64,000 nt of DNA from Frateuria_A yonginensis (GCF_037137055.1 NZ_JBBBNY010000016.1:1-64000); one strand, 5' to 3'. Numbered from the stretch's first letter, positions 39,026 to 47,213 are shown. Numbers and translations: made by a program. The notes: generated from the sequence alone by a model not told the origin.

Positions 39026-39571
39026 ATGCCCATGCCCCTGCTCCCGCCCATCAACCTGCAACGCTGGATCGACGAGCACCGGCACCTGCTCAAGCCGCCG
39101 GTCGGCAACAAGTGCATCGTGGACGGCGACTTCATCGTGATGATCGTCGGCGGCCCGAACGCGCGCACCGACTACCACTACGAGGAAGGCCCGGAGTTCT
39201 TCTACCAGCTCCAGGGCGAGATGGTGCTCAAGGTGCAGGACGAGGGCGTGGCGCGCGACATCCCGATCCGCGCCGGTGAGTTGTTCTATCTGCCCCCGCG
39301 CGTGCCGCACTCGCCGCAACGCATGCCCGACTCGGTGGGCCTGGTGATCGAGCGCAAGCGTCTTGCCGGCGAGCAGGACGGCCTGCTGTGGTTCTGCGAG
39401 CGCTGCAACCACAAGCTGTACGAGGAGTACTTCACGCTGCAGAGCATCGAGCAGGACTTCCCGCCGGTGTTCGAACGCTTCTACCGCTCGCGCGAGGCAC
39501 GCACTTGCGATGCCTGCGGGCACCTCAACCCGGCGCCCGCGCGCTATGCCGAAACGGCTTCACTCCCGTAG
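39026..39571 (+). CDS. nbaC: 3-hydroxyanthranilate 3,4-dioxygenase
   Basis: A 181-residue cupin. The iron ligands are H51 and E57 (YHYEEGPEFFYQLQGEM) and H95 (PRVPHSPQRM). A C-terminal rubredoxin-like site has C124, C127 (CERC) and C161, C164 (CDAC), as in the bacterial enzyme. It opens the ring of 3-hydroxyanthranilate, leading to quinolinate and NAD, or to 2-nitrobenzoate-type degradation. No other kynurenine gene is in the window. The ribosome binding site GGGGAGGGGA is part of the preceding repeat. The stop TAG lies in a half REP element. Confidence 0.95.
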   Translation: MPMPLLPPINLQRWIDEHRHLLKPPVGNKCIVDGDFIVMIVGGPNARTDYHYEEGPEFFYQLQGEMVLKVQDEGVARDIPIRAGELFYLPPRVPHSPQRMPDSVGLVIERKRLAGEQDGLLWFCERCNHKLYEEYFTLQSIEQDFPPVFERFYRSREARTCDACGHLNPAPARYAETASLP

Positions 39572-39583
39572 GAGCGGACTCCT
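39569..39583 (+). repeat. Half REP-like element at the dioxygenase stop codon
   Basis: TAGGAGCGGACTCC matches the conserved left arm of the REP family, but no right arm follows. Its TAG is the stop codon of the dioxygenase gene. Confidence 0.6.
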
Positions 39584-39586
39584 GCC

Positions 39587-40138
39587 CTACCCGGCCCGCA
39601 CCAGCCACCGCTGCGCCATGCGGCGCAGGGACAGGTCGGCCTCCGCGTCCGCGGCGATCTCCCGGATCGGCCGCCAGGCCAGCGCCAGCGATTCCTCGCC
39701 GAGCGCAAAGGCTTCGCTGCCCGTCGCACGCACCACGTAGCGCACGTCATAGTGCCAGTGCGCCGGCTCGGTGGCGCGCGCGGGAATGAGGTGGCGGTCC
39801 AGGTCGAAAATGTCGGGCTCGACCACCAGGCCGCGCAGGCCGGATTCCTCCTCGGCCTCCCGCAAGGCTACCCGCGCCAGATCGCGGTCGCCGTCGGCAT
39901 GGCCGCCCAGCTGCAGCCAGCGGTCGAGCTTGCGGTGATGGGTCAGCAGCACGCGCTCCCCGTCGGCACTGACCAGCCACGCCGAACCGGTGAAGTGACC
40001 GGGCGCGTGGCTGCGCTCGAACACCTCCGGAGCACTCGCAAGGAAGGCGCGGAAGCTGGCGGCTTCCTCGGCCTGAAGGGAACGGTCCGCGTGCTGTCGC
40101 AGTGCGGCATCGAGTGCTTCGGTGGGGAGCGTCGTCAT
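39587..40138 (-). CDS. Nudix hydrolase
   Basis: A 183-residue protein. The Nudix helix is GGHADGDRDLARVALREAEE followed by ESGL. Aligned to G-x5-E-x7-R-E-U-x-E-E-x-G-U it has Arg at the first Glu, but keeps the catalytic R-E-x-x-E-E core. LDRWLQLGGH precedes it and HYDVRYVVRA follows, typical of a small-molecule Nudix enzyme. The N-terminal 50 residues are helical. The substrate is unknown. It converges with the dioxygenase gene and is divergent from the permease gene. Confidence 0.85.
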   Translation of the reverse strand: MTTLPTEALDAALRQHADRSLQAEEAASFRAFLASAPEVFERSHAPGHFTGSAWLVSADGERVLLTHHRKLDRWLQLGGHADGDRDLARVALREAEEESGLRGLVVEPDIFDLDRHLIPARATEPAHWHYDVRYVVRATGSEAFALGEESLALAWRPIREIAADAEADLSLRRMAQRWLVRAG

Positions 40139-40300
40139 CGGCGTCGAGGCGGGGGAGCCACCACGATTCTACGTGGACCACCCCCTGTCTTGTGGCGCTT
40201 GTACCCCCAGTCACGCTCGGCTAAGGTTGCCCGTCACGTCGGCTCGACGCGTAGCTAACGCAAGGGTCGGGGAGCACGCCGTCTATCCATGGGGAACGTC

Positions 40301-41785
40301 ATGCTGTTTAAGCGCGTCAAGCCGCTCGATCAGATTCTCGCGACTGCAGAAAAGAAAGGCCTCACCCGCCAGCTCGGGCCGATCCAGCTGACCATGCTGG
40401 GCATCGGCGCCATCATCGGCACCGGCATCTTCGTGCTTACCGCCGAGGCCGGCCAGAAGGCCGGACCGGGCATGATGATCTCCTTCGTCATCGCGGCGAT
40501 CGTCTGCGGCCTGGCCGCGCTCGCCTATGCCGAGCTCGCCTCGATGGTGCCGGTCGCCGGCTCGGCCTACACCTACACCTACGGCGTGATGGGCGAAGGG
40601 CTGGCCTGGATCGTCGGCTGGGCACTGGTACTCGAATACACGATCGCCGCCAGCACCGTGTGCGTGGGCTGGGCCGGCTACTTCAACGGCCTGCTGGCCA
40701 GTCGCGGCCTGGGCCTGCCGATGTTCCTGCGGGTGGGGCCGCTGGACGGCGGCGGCTTCAACCTGTTCGCCTGCCTGATCGGCCTGGTGATCACGGGCCT
40801 GCTGGTGATCGGCACCAGCAAGTCGGCCAAGGTCAATGCGGCGCTCGTTCTGATCAAGGTGATCGCGCTCACCGTGTTCATCGTGATCGCGCTGCCGCGC
40901 GTCCAGGACGTGAACTTCCACCCCTTCACCCCCAATGGCTGGGGCAGCCCGATGGGTGGCATCGGCGTGCTCGGCGCCGCGGCGTCGATCTTCTTCGCCT
41001 ACGTGGGCTTCGATGCGATCTCGACGGCGGCCGAGGAAACCAAGAACCCGAACCGCAACATCCCGATCGGCCTGCTCGGCGCGCTCGGCGTGTGCACCGT
41101 TTACTACCTGCTGGTGAGCTACGGCGCGATCGGCGCCGTGGGCGCGCAGCCGGTGGTCGGCCCGGACGGCTCGGCGATCCAGCCGGGTACGCCGGCGATG
41201 GCCGCGGCCTGCCAGGGTTCGCAGGCGCTGGTTTGCAGCAAGGAGGCCCTGGCCCACGCCGTGCGCCTGCTCGACCACCCGTGGTGGGGCAACTTCATCG
41301 GCGCCGCGGCCAGCCTCGCGCTGCCCTCGGTCATCCTGACCATGACCTACGGCCAGACCCGCATCTTCTTCACCATGGCGCGCGACGGCCTGCTGCCGGA
41401 ATCGCTGGCCAAGATCCATCCGCGCTTCCACACCCCGCACGTGATCACGCTGATCACCGGCACCTTCGTCTCGCTGTTCGGCGCCCTGTTCCCGGTCGGC
41501 GCCCTGGCCGACGTGACCAACTCCGGTACGCTGTTCGCCTTCATGATGGTGGCGCTCGGTGTGCTCATCCTGCGCGTCAAGCAGCCCGACCGCCCGCGCT
41601 CGTTCCGCACGCCGATGGCCTGGGTGGTCTGCCCGCTGGCCGTCATCGGCTGCGTGCTGCTGTTCCTCAACCTGTCGAAGGTGACCATGTACGTGTTCTT
41701 CGGCTGGGCGGCGGTCGGCCTGGTGGTCTACTACCTCTACGGTTACCGCAAGAGCCACCTCGCCAACGGCACCGAGCCGGCGTAA
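40301..41785 (+). CDS. APC superfamily amino-acid permease (cationic amino acid transporter type)
   Basis: A 494-residue protein with about 12 hydrophobic helices. Helix 1 carries the APC substrate loop GIGAIIGTGIFVLTAEAG. FFAYVGFDAISTAAEETKNP in helix 6 and the conserved GQTRIFFTMARDGLLP are typical of the YfnA/CAT branch. It should import amino acids with protons; the substrate is not predictable. The start at ATG 40301 (MLFKRVKPLDQ) is preferred because GGGGA lies five bases upstream; ATG 40289 adds four residues. A second permease follows 73 bases later. Confidence 0.9.
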   Translation: MLFKRVKPLDQILATAEKKGLTRQLGPIQLTMLGIGAIIGTGIFVLTAEAGQKAGPGMMISFVIAAIVCGLAALAYAELASMVPVAGSAYTYTYGVMGEGLAWIVGWALVLEYTIAASTVCVGWAGYFNGLLASRGLGLPMFLRVGPLDGGGFNLFACLIGLVITGLLVIGTSKSAKVNAALVLIKVIALTVFIVIALPRVQDVNFHPFTPNGWGSPMGGIGVLGAAASIFFAYVGFDAISTAAEETKNPNRNIPIGLLGALGVCTVYYLLVSYGAIGAVGAQPVVGPDGSAIQPGTPAMAAACQGSQALVCSKEALAHAVRLLDHPWWGNFIGAAASLALPSVILTMTYGQTRIFFTMARDGLLPESLAKIHPRFHTPHVITLITGTFVSLFGALFPVGALADVTNSGTLFAFMMVALGVLILRVKQPDRPRSFRTPMAWVVCPLAVIGCVLLFLNLSKVTMYVFFGWAAVGLVVYYLYGYRKSHLANGTEPA

Positions 41786-41818
41786 CGGCCGCGTAGCGCA
41801 CCTCGAACGAACCTTCCG

Positions 41819-41838
41819 GCACGGTGCGAACCGTGCCG
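41819..41838 (+). terminator. Hairpin between the two permease genes
   Basis: Arms GGCACGGT and ACCGTGCC with loop GCGA, followed by GGTTTC. The T-run is short. It ends about 20 bases before the second permease start, so it may be an attenuator or leader structure. Confidence 0.5.
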
Positions 41839-41858
41839 GTTTCATGTCCGGAATGCCC

Positions 41859-43313
41859 ATGCTGAAGCAGCTGCTTGCCCGCAAGACCGATTTCACCGCC
41901 GACCTCGACGACAGGCACGGCCCTACCCTGCGGCGCACGCTGGGCCCGTGGGGATTGACGGCGCTGGGCATCGGCGCGGTGATCGGCGGCGGCATCTTCG
42001 TGATCACCGGCCAGGCCGCGGCCGAGCATGCGGGCCCCGCGGTGATCCTGGCCTTCGTGATCGCCGCGATCTGCTGCAGCTTCACCGCACTCTGCTACGC
42101 CGAGTTCGCCACGCTGATCCCGATGTCCGGCAGTTCGTACTCCTACGCCTACGCCACGCTGGGCGAACTGGTGGCCTGGTTCATCGGCTGGAACATGGTG
42201 CTCGAGTACGGGGTTTCCGCCTCGGCGGTGGCGGTGAGCTGGACCGGCTACTTCGTCAGCCTGCTCGACCACGTCGGCATCCACCTGCCGCCGGCCCTGA
42301 CCAGCGCGCCACTGGCCTACCAGGGCGGCCACCTGGTCGCCACCGGGGCGCTGTTCAACCTCCCCGCCGTCGCCATCGTGCTGGCGCTGACCTGGCTCTG
42401 CTACGTCGGCATCCGCGAGTCGAGCGGCGCCAACATCGCCATGGTGCTGCTCAAGGTCGGCCTGATCGTGGTCGTGATCGTCGCCGGCTGGAAGTACGTC
42501 AACCCGGACCTGTGGCATCCCTTCATCCCGGCCAACGAGGCGCCGGAGCGGTACGGCTGGTCGGGCATCATGCGCGCGGCCACCCTGGTCTTCTTCGCCT
42601 ATATCGGCTTCGAGGCGACCTCGACCGCCGCGCAGGAGGCGAAGAACCCGCAGCGCGACCTGCCAATCGCCACGCTCGCCTCGCTGGCCATCTGCACCGT
42701 GCTCTACGTGGGCATGGCGGCGGTGATCACGGGCCTGCTGCCGTTCAAGCTGCTGTCCACCGCCGAACCCGTGGTCACCGCGGTCAAGGCACATGCGGAG
42801 CTCGAGTGGCTGCGCTGGCTGGTGGAGGTCGGTGCGCTGATCGGTCTGTCCTCGGTGATCCTGGTGATGATCATCGCGCAGCCGCGCATCTTCATGATCA
42901 TGGGCCGCGACGGCCTGCTGCCGCCGGTGTTCGCCCGGATCCATCCGCGCTACCGCACGCCCCATATCAACACGGTGATCACCGGCCTGGGCATCGCGGC
43001 GCTCGCCGCCGTGTTCCCGCTGGACGTGCTGGGCGACCTGGTATCGATGGGCACGCTGATCGCCTTCGTCGCGGTCTGCGCCGGCGTGCTGATCCTGCGC
43101 CACACCCGCCCCGACCTGCCGCGCACCTTCCGCGTGCCGTGGGCCCCGGTGACCTGCGTGCTCGGCGTGCTGAGCTGCCTGGCGCTGCTCTACTGGGAGA
43201 ACTGGTACCAGTGGCTGATGCTGGGGATCTGGACGGTGCTGGGCCTAGCGATCTACTTCGGCTACGGCCGCCGGCACAGCCAGCTGCGCGAGGCTGACTC
43301 GCGGGCGTCCTGA
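41859..43313 (+). CDS. APC superfamily amino-acid permease, second copy
   Basis: A 484-residue protein of the same family as its neighbour, with about 12 helices. It shows GIGAVIGGGIFVITGQAAAEHAGPA, FFAYIGFEATSTAAQEAKNP and QPRIFMIMGRDGLLPPVF. Similarity is strongest at the same three motifs, so the pair is probably an old tandem duplication with changed specificity. ATG 41859 (MLKQLLARKT) is preferred: GGA lies seven bases upstream and it aligns with the start of the first permease. ATGs at 41844 and 41853 are also in frame, but a hairpin lies directly before 41844. Confidence 0.9.
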   Translation: MLKQLLARKTDFTADLDDRHGPTLRRTLGPWGLTALGIGAVIGGGIFVITGQAAAEHAGPAVILAFVIAAICCSFTALCYAEFATLIPMSGSSYSYAYATLGELVAWFIGWNMVLEYGVSASAVAVSWTGYFVSLLDHVGIHLPPALTSAPLAYQGGHLVATGALFNLPAVAIVLALTWLCYVGIRESSGANIAMVLLKVGLIVVVIVAGWKYVNPDLWHPFIPANEAPERYGWSGIMRAATLVFFAYIGFEATSTAAQEAKNPQRDLPIATLASLAICTVLYVGMAAVITGLLPFKLLSTAEPVVTAVKAHAELEWLRWLVEVGALIGLSSVILVMIIAQPRIFMIMGRDGLLPPVFARIHPRYRTPHINTVITGLGIAALAAVFPLDVLGDLVSMGTLIAFVAVCAGVLILRHTRPDLPRTFRVPWAPVTCVLGVLSCLALLYWENWYQWLMLGIWTVLGLAIYFGYGRRHSQLREADSRAS

Positions 43314-43655
43314 GCGTTGTCAGCCAATCGCCGGGGAACGCGACAATTCGCCGGAATTTACGCTTTTTTAATGACGGACCCGACCGACAGGCGAACACAA
43401 CTTTTCGTGTCAAGTCGTTGATTTTCCGCGGCTTAACGGAAGTTTTTCGAGAAAAATCCGCCTACCGACCGCCCGCAAGGCCCCTCACGGGAGTATCATC
43501 CTAGGTCCGAGGGTTGATCACTTGGCAGTGGGCCCCGGATCGCCGCCCGGCGCGTCAGGCGGGTCAGCTCCTCAGCCTGACGCGTCCGGGCAGCACTTTT
43601 CAGGACGGCCGCACGGCCACCCCTCCCCCGTTACCTGCGATGCGGGTCTGCGTAC
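43314..43655. other. Intergenic region between the second permease and the HiPIP gene
   Basis: Convergent intergenic stretch with a locally AT-rich part (43370-43470). A hairpin lies at 43551-43583 (GCGTCAGGC / GCCTGACGC). No coding frame or RNA family is recognised. The hairpin may end the HiPIP transcript, but it lacks a T-run. Confidence 0.35.
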
Positions 43656-43988
43656 TCAGGCCTTCCGGGTCGTGTGCGACACGCACCAGCCCTGCGCGTT
43701 GACCGACTTGCCGGGGAACAGCTGGCAGGGACCGTAGCCCGTGGTTCCCGTGCCCGTGTAGAACTGGCAGTTGGCGCAGACATCCCCCGGCTTGTGCTTG
43801 GGATTCTTCGACTTGCTGGCGTCCTCGACGTAGTCGAGCGCCTTGGCCGTGGGATCGGACTCGGACACGTGCGGCAGGTCGGCCGCGCGCCCGACGCGCG
43901 GCAGACCCACGACCGCCGCTGCCGCCGCGGTGCCGACCGCGACCTTGAGGAATCGCCTGCGCGATTCGGATGTGCTCTCTTGAGTCAT
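43656..43988 (-). CDS. hip: High-potential iron-sulfur protein (HiPIP), Tat-exported
   Basis: A 110-residue precursor. The N-terminus carries a twin-arginine signal (SRRRFLKVAVG), then a hydrophobic stretch and a likely cleavage near GRAADLP. The mature part has four cysteines, C71, C74, C88 and C102 (CANC, YGPCQLF, GWC), with the HiPIP spacing for one [4Fe-4S] cluster. HiPIPs carry electrons in the periplasm, for example to cytochrome oxidases. It is monocistronic and divergent from mtnB. Confidence 0.93.
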   Translation of the reverse strand: MTQESTSESRRRFLKVAVGTAAAAAVVGLPRVGRAADLPHVSESDPTAKALDYVEDASKSKNPKHKPGDVCANCQFYTGTGTTGYGPCQLFPGKSVNAQGWCVSHTTRKA

Positions 43989-44118
43989 CTTGACGAACCT
44001 CCGTTGTTTCCGCCGTCCGCGGGTGCGGCGGCCTACCCGGATGGTACGCTGACGGCGTCAATGCAAGCTGACTTGCGAGAACGACTCGCATTCATCGATG
44101 GCTGCCCGGCCCGCGTGC

Positions 44119-44147
44119 TATAGTCGCCTGCCGTTTGGACGTCCAAA
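44119..44147 (+). promoter_or_regulatory. mtnB promoter with palindromic operator candidate
   Basis: TGCTATAGT is an extended -10 element (TATAGT at 44119-44124). The 14-bp perfect palindrome TTTGGACGTCCAAA at 44134-44147 starts about where transcription should start. A repressor bound there would block initiation. The core GACGTC recalls the met-box AGACGTCT of MetJ; the regulator is unknown. The same palindrome is at 18822-18839. Confidence 0.5.
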
Positions 44148-44152
44148 TCACC

Positions 44153-44797
44153 ATGCAGGACCTCCCCTCCTCCGTCGAACCCGCCCGCTTCGCGCTTTGC
44201 GCGGACGCGATCGCCGAGGCCGCGCGCGAGCTGGCGGCGCTGGGCTGGACGCCGGCCACCAGCAGCAACTTCTCGATGCGGGTGAACGACGAACTGGCCG
44301 CGATCACCATTTCCGGGCGCGACAAGGGCCGGCTCGGCCGCGAGGACATCATGCTGGTCGACATGGCCGGGCACGCGGTCGGCACGCCTTCCCGGCCCAG
44401 CGCGGAGACGGCGCTGCACACCCAGGTCTACCGCCGCCTGCCGCACGCGCAGGTGGTGCTGCATACCCACTCGCGCACGCAGAGCGTCGCCTCGCGCCTG
44501 TTCGCGCAGGCCGGACTGATCCGGCTGGAAGGCTGGGAGCTGCAGAAGGCCATCACCGGCTACACCACCCACGACAGCGTGCTCGAGGTGCCGGTCTTTC
44601 CCAACACCCAGCACATGCCCGAGCTGGTGGCGCGGGTGGATGCCTGGCTGGACGCCGGCAGGCCCCTGCACGCCTACCTGATCGACGGCCACGGCATCTA
44701 CACGTGGGGCGCCGACATGGCCGAGGCGCGGCGTCACCTGGAAGCCCTGGAATTCCTGCTCGGCTGCGAGCTCGACCTGAGGAGACTGTCGGCATGA
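44153..44797 (+). CDS. mtnB: Methylthioribulose-1-phosphate dehydratase
   Basis: A 214-residue class II aldolase-fold protein. SNFSMRVNDELAAITISGRDKG is the phosphate-binding part. HTHSRTQS provides two zinc histidines and LIDGHGIYTWG a third. It dehydrates methylthioribulose 1-phosphate in the methionine salvage pathway. The ATG at 44153 is chosen; an upstream TTG at 44135 lies inside the palindrome and would add six residues. Its stop overlaps the mtnD start (ATGA). Confidence 0.93.
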   Translation: MQDLPSSVEPARFALCADAIAEAARELAALGWTPATSSNFSMRVNDELAAITISGRDKGRLGREDIMLVDMAGHAVGTPSRPSAETALHTQVYRRLPHAQVVLHTHSRTQSVASRLFAQAGLIRLEGWELQKAITGYTTHDSVLEVPVFPNTQHMPELVARVDAWLDAGRPLHAYLIDGHGIYTWGADMAEARRHLEALEFLLGCELDLRRLSA

Positions 44798-45348
44798 GCC
44801 GCCTGCGCATCTACGACGAAACCCGGCCGTCCGCCCCCCTGTCGGTACATACCGCGCCGGCCGACATCGCCCGCGAGCTCGGCCGGGTCGGCGTGCGCTT
44901 CGAGCAGTGGGAAGCCAGCGCCCCGGTCGCTCCCGGCGCCAGCCAGGAGGAAGTGATCGCCGCCTACCGCAGCGACATCGACCGGCTGATGCGCGAGGAG
45001 GGCTACCAGTCGGTCGATGTGATCAGCCTGGTGCCCGACCACCCCGACCGCGCCGCGCTGCGCCGGAAGTTCCTCAGCGAGCACACCCACAGCGAGGACG
45101 AAGTGCGCTTCTTCGTCGCCGGCAGCGGACAGTTCACGCTGCACATCGGCGGCAAGGTCTACGACGTGCTTTGCGAGGCCGGCGACCTCATCGGCGTGCC
45201 GGACGGCACGCCGCACTGGTTCGACATGAGCGAGTCGCCCTACTTCATCGCCATCCGGCTGTTCACCAACAAGGAAGGCTGGGTCGCCAATTTCACCGGC
45301 ACCGACATCGCCGACCGCTTCCCGCGCATGGAGCCGTCCACGCGCTGA
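44794..45348 (+). CDS. mtnD: Acireductone dioxygenase
   Basis: A 184-residue cupin. The metal ligands are in EHTHSEDEVRFFVAG (two His and a Glu) and GTPHWFDM (third His). With Fe2+ it makes the keto acid precursor of methionine and formate; with Ni2+ the off-pathway products. It starts at ATG 44794 after GAGGAG and overlaps mtnB. A REP-like element separates it from mtnC. Confidence 0.95.
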   Translation: MSRLRIYDETRPSAPLSVHTAPADIARELGRVGVRFEQWEASAPVAPGASQEEVIAAYRSDIDRLMREEGYQSVDVISLVPDHPDRAALRRKFLSEHTHSEDEVRFFVAGSGQFTLHIGGKVYDVLCEAGDLIGVPDGTPHWFDMSESPYFIAIRLFTNKEGWVANFTGTDIADRFPRMEPSTR

Positions 45349-45360
45349 GCCCCGGCCCGG

Positions 45361-45442
45361 GTAGGAGCGGGCTTGTCCGCGATGCCTTTCGCTCCAGTGC
45401 CATACCGAAAACGAGGCGCATCGCGTGCAAGCTCGCTCCTAC
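45361..45442. repeat. REP-like palindromic element inside the mtn operon
   Basis: GTAGGAGCGGGCTTGTCCGC and GCGTGCAAGCTCGCTCCTAC form the arms, between mtnD and mtnC. Such a hairpin could protect the upstream mRNA or reduce expression of mtnC. Confidence 0.8.
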
Positions 45443-45507
45443 CCGCCTCGGCCATGGCTGGTGCGGCCGGCGTTATGCTTGACGGCCGCTCCCTTCACCT
45501 GCCGCCC

Positions 45508-46194
45508 ATGACCATCATCCGCGCCATCGTCACCGACATCGAGGGAACCACCAGCTCGATCCGCTTCGTCAAGGACGTGCTGTTTCCCTACGCGCGCAAG
45601 CGCCTGCCCGCCTTCATCGAGACGCACGTCGATCAGCCCGAAGTGCAGCACTGGCTGCACGAGGCGGCGAAGGAGGCCGGCATCGTCGAGGCGAGCCGCC
45701 AGGAGATCATCGAACTGCTGCTCGCCTGGATCGACCAGGACCGCAAGTCCACCGCGCTCAAGGCCCTGCAGGGCATGATCTGGCAGGAAGGCTACGAGGC
45801 CGGCGACTACCGCGCCCACGTCTATCCGGAAGTGGCCGCGCGGCTGCATGCGTGGCGCGCGGACGGGCTGCACCTGTACGTGTATTCCTCCGGTTCGGTG
45901 CAGGCCCAGCGCCTGTTCTTCCGCTACAGCGAGGCCGGCGACCTGACGCCGCTGTTCGCCGGTTACTTCGATACAGAAACCGGCCCCAAGCGCGAAGCGG
46001 CGTCCTACGCGAAGATCGCCGAAGCGATCGGCGAGCGGCCGGAACACATCCTGTTCCTTTCCGACGTCGCCGAAGAACTGGACGCGGCGCGGACGGCCGG
46101 GCTGCAGACGGGCTGGCTGCTGCGCGCGCCTGCGACGGTCCCGCCGCAGGCGCGCCATCGTGCCTACGCCGACTTCGACGCGATCGAGGTCTGA
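45508..46194 (+). CDS. mtnC: Enolase-phosphatase E1 (2,3-diketo-5-methylthiopentyl-1-phosphate enolase/phosphatase)
   Basis: A 228-residue HAD enzyme. Motif I is VTDIEGTTSSI (Asp and Glu), YVYSSGSVQAQRL is motif II with the Ser, and LFLSDVAEELDAA is motif IV. FDTETGPKREAASY is specific to MtnC. It carries out the enolase and phosphatase steps before MtnD. It starts at ATG 45508, in line with family starts. mtnA and mtnK are not in the window, so the pathway is completed elsewhere. Confidence 0.94.
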   Translation: MTIIRAIVTDIEGTTSSIRFVKDVLFPYARKRLPAFIETHVDQPEVQHWLHEAAKEAGIVEASRQEIIELLLAWIDQDRKSTALKALQGMIWQEGYEAGDYRAHVYPEVAARLHAWRADGLHLYVYSSGSVQAQRLFFRYSEAGDLTPLFAGYFDTETGPKREAASYAKIAEAIGERPEHILFLSDVAEELDAARTAGLQTGWLLRAPATVPPQARHRAYADFDAIEV

Positions 46195-46202
46195 GACGCA
46201 CG

Positions 46203-47198
46203 ATGCGCGCCGGTCTGATCGCCCTGCTGTCATTCGCCGCCGGCGTGCTCACGATGCTGGCGGTACAGGGGTGGTCGCCCCGGCCCCACCCTGCCGCCAG
46301 TCCACACGCTCCCGTGGTGCAACCCGCGCCGGCGGCCAGCGCGCTGCTGGATACCGCCGAAGCGCCGGCTGCGCCCGAGGACGACTGGCCGGAGCAGGCG
46401 CCCACGCCCGAGCAAGTGCTCTATGCCCAGCCGCGCCTGCTGGACACGGCGCTCGCCAAGCTCGGCCCGCGCGTCCCCGGCACGCCGAACCTGTACCTGC
46501 TCGCCTTCGCCGGCGACGGCAGCGAGGATGTCTTCCACAACGAGGCCGAGTACGCCGCGCGCCTGTTCACCCGCCGCTTCGGGCCTACCGCGCATGCGCT
46601 GGTGCTGGAGAACCATCCCGATACGCTGGCCACCCACCCGCTGGCGACCTGGAGCAACCTGGAAAGCGCGCTCGACGGCCTGGCCCGCGTGATGGATCCA
46701 CGGCAGGACATCCTGCTGCTCTACCTCACCACCCACGGCAGCGAAGACCACAGCCTGCTGGTCGACATGGACCCGCTGCCGCTGGACCAGATCGGCGCCG
46801 AGGATCTGGCCGCGATCCTCAAGGCGCGTCCGTTCAAGTGGAAGGTGGTGGTGGTCAACGCCTGCTATTCGGGCGGCTTCGTGCCGCCGCTGCAGGGGGC
46901 CGGCACGCTGGTGCTGACCGCCGCGCGCAGCGATCGCAGCTCGTTCGGCTGCGGCAACGATTCGGCGGCAACCTATTTCGGACGCGCCTGGCTGGTCGAT
47001 GCGCTGAACCACACCGACGATTTCACGCAGGCGTTCCGGCAGGCCTCCAGCGAGGTCGCCCGCTGGGAGAAGCAGGATGGCCTGCTGCCCTCGGAGCCGC
47101 AGATCTCGGCCGGGGACGGCATCGCCGCGCAGCTGGCGAAATGGCGCGCGGGGGTGAAGCCGGGCGCGCCGGTAGCGTTCCGTCCGGACACGCGCTGA
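46203..47198 (+). CDS. Legumain-like peptidase C13 family protein, membrane-anchored
   Basis: A 331-residue protein. An N-terminal hydrophobic segment (residues 4-22) acts as signal anchor, followed by an Ala/Pro linker to about residue 65. The catalytic domain has LYLLAFAGDGSEDVFHNE, the catalytic His178 in LYLTTHGSEDHSL and Cys221 in VVVNACYSGGFV. This H-G and A-C-Y-S-G arrangement is that of clan CD, family C13. It probably cuts proteins in the periplasm; the substrate is unknown. It starts eight bases after the mtnC stop, so it may be cotranscribed with the mtn genes. Confidence 0.85.
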   Translation: MRAGLIALLSFAAGVLTMLAVQGWSPRPHPAASPHAPVVQPAPAASALLDTAEAPAAPEDDWPEQAPTPEQVLYAQPRLLDTALAKLGPRVPGTPNLYLLAFAGDGSEDVFHNEAEYAARLFTRRFGPTAHALVLENHPDTLATHPLATWSNLESALDGLARVMDPRQDILLLYLTTHGSEDHSLLVDMDPLPLDQIGAEDLAAILKARPFKWKVVVVNACYSGGFVPPLQGAGTLVLTAARSDRSSFGCGNDSAATYFGRAWLVDALNHTDDFTQAFRQASSEVARWEKQDGLLPSEPQISAGDGIAAQLAKWRAGVKPGAPVAFRPDTR

Positions 47199-47213
47199 GC
47201 GCGTACCCCTCGC

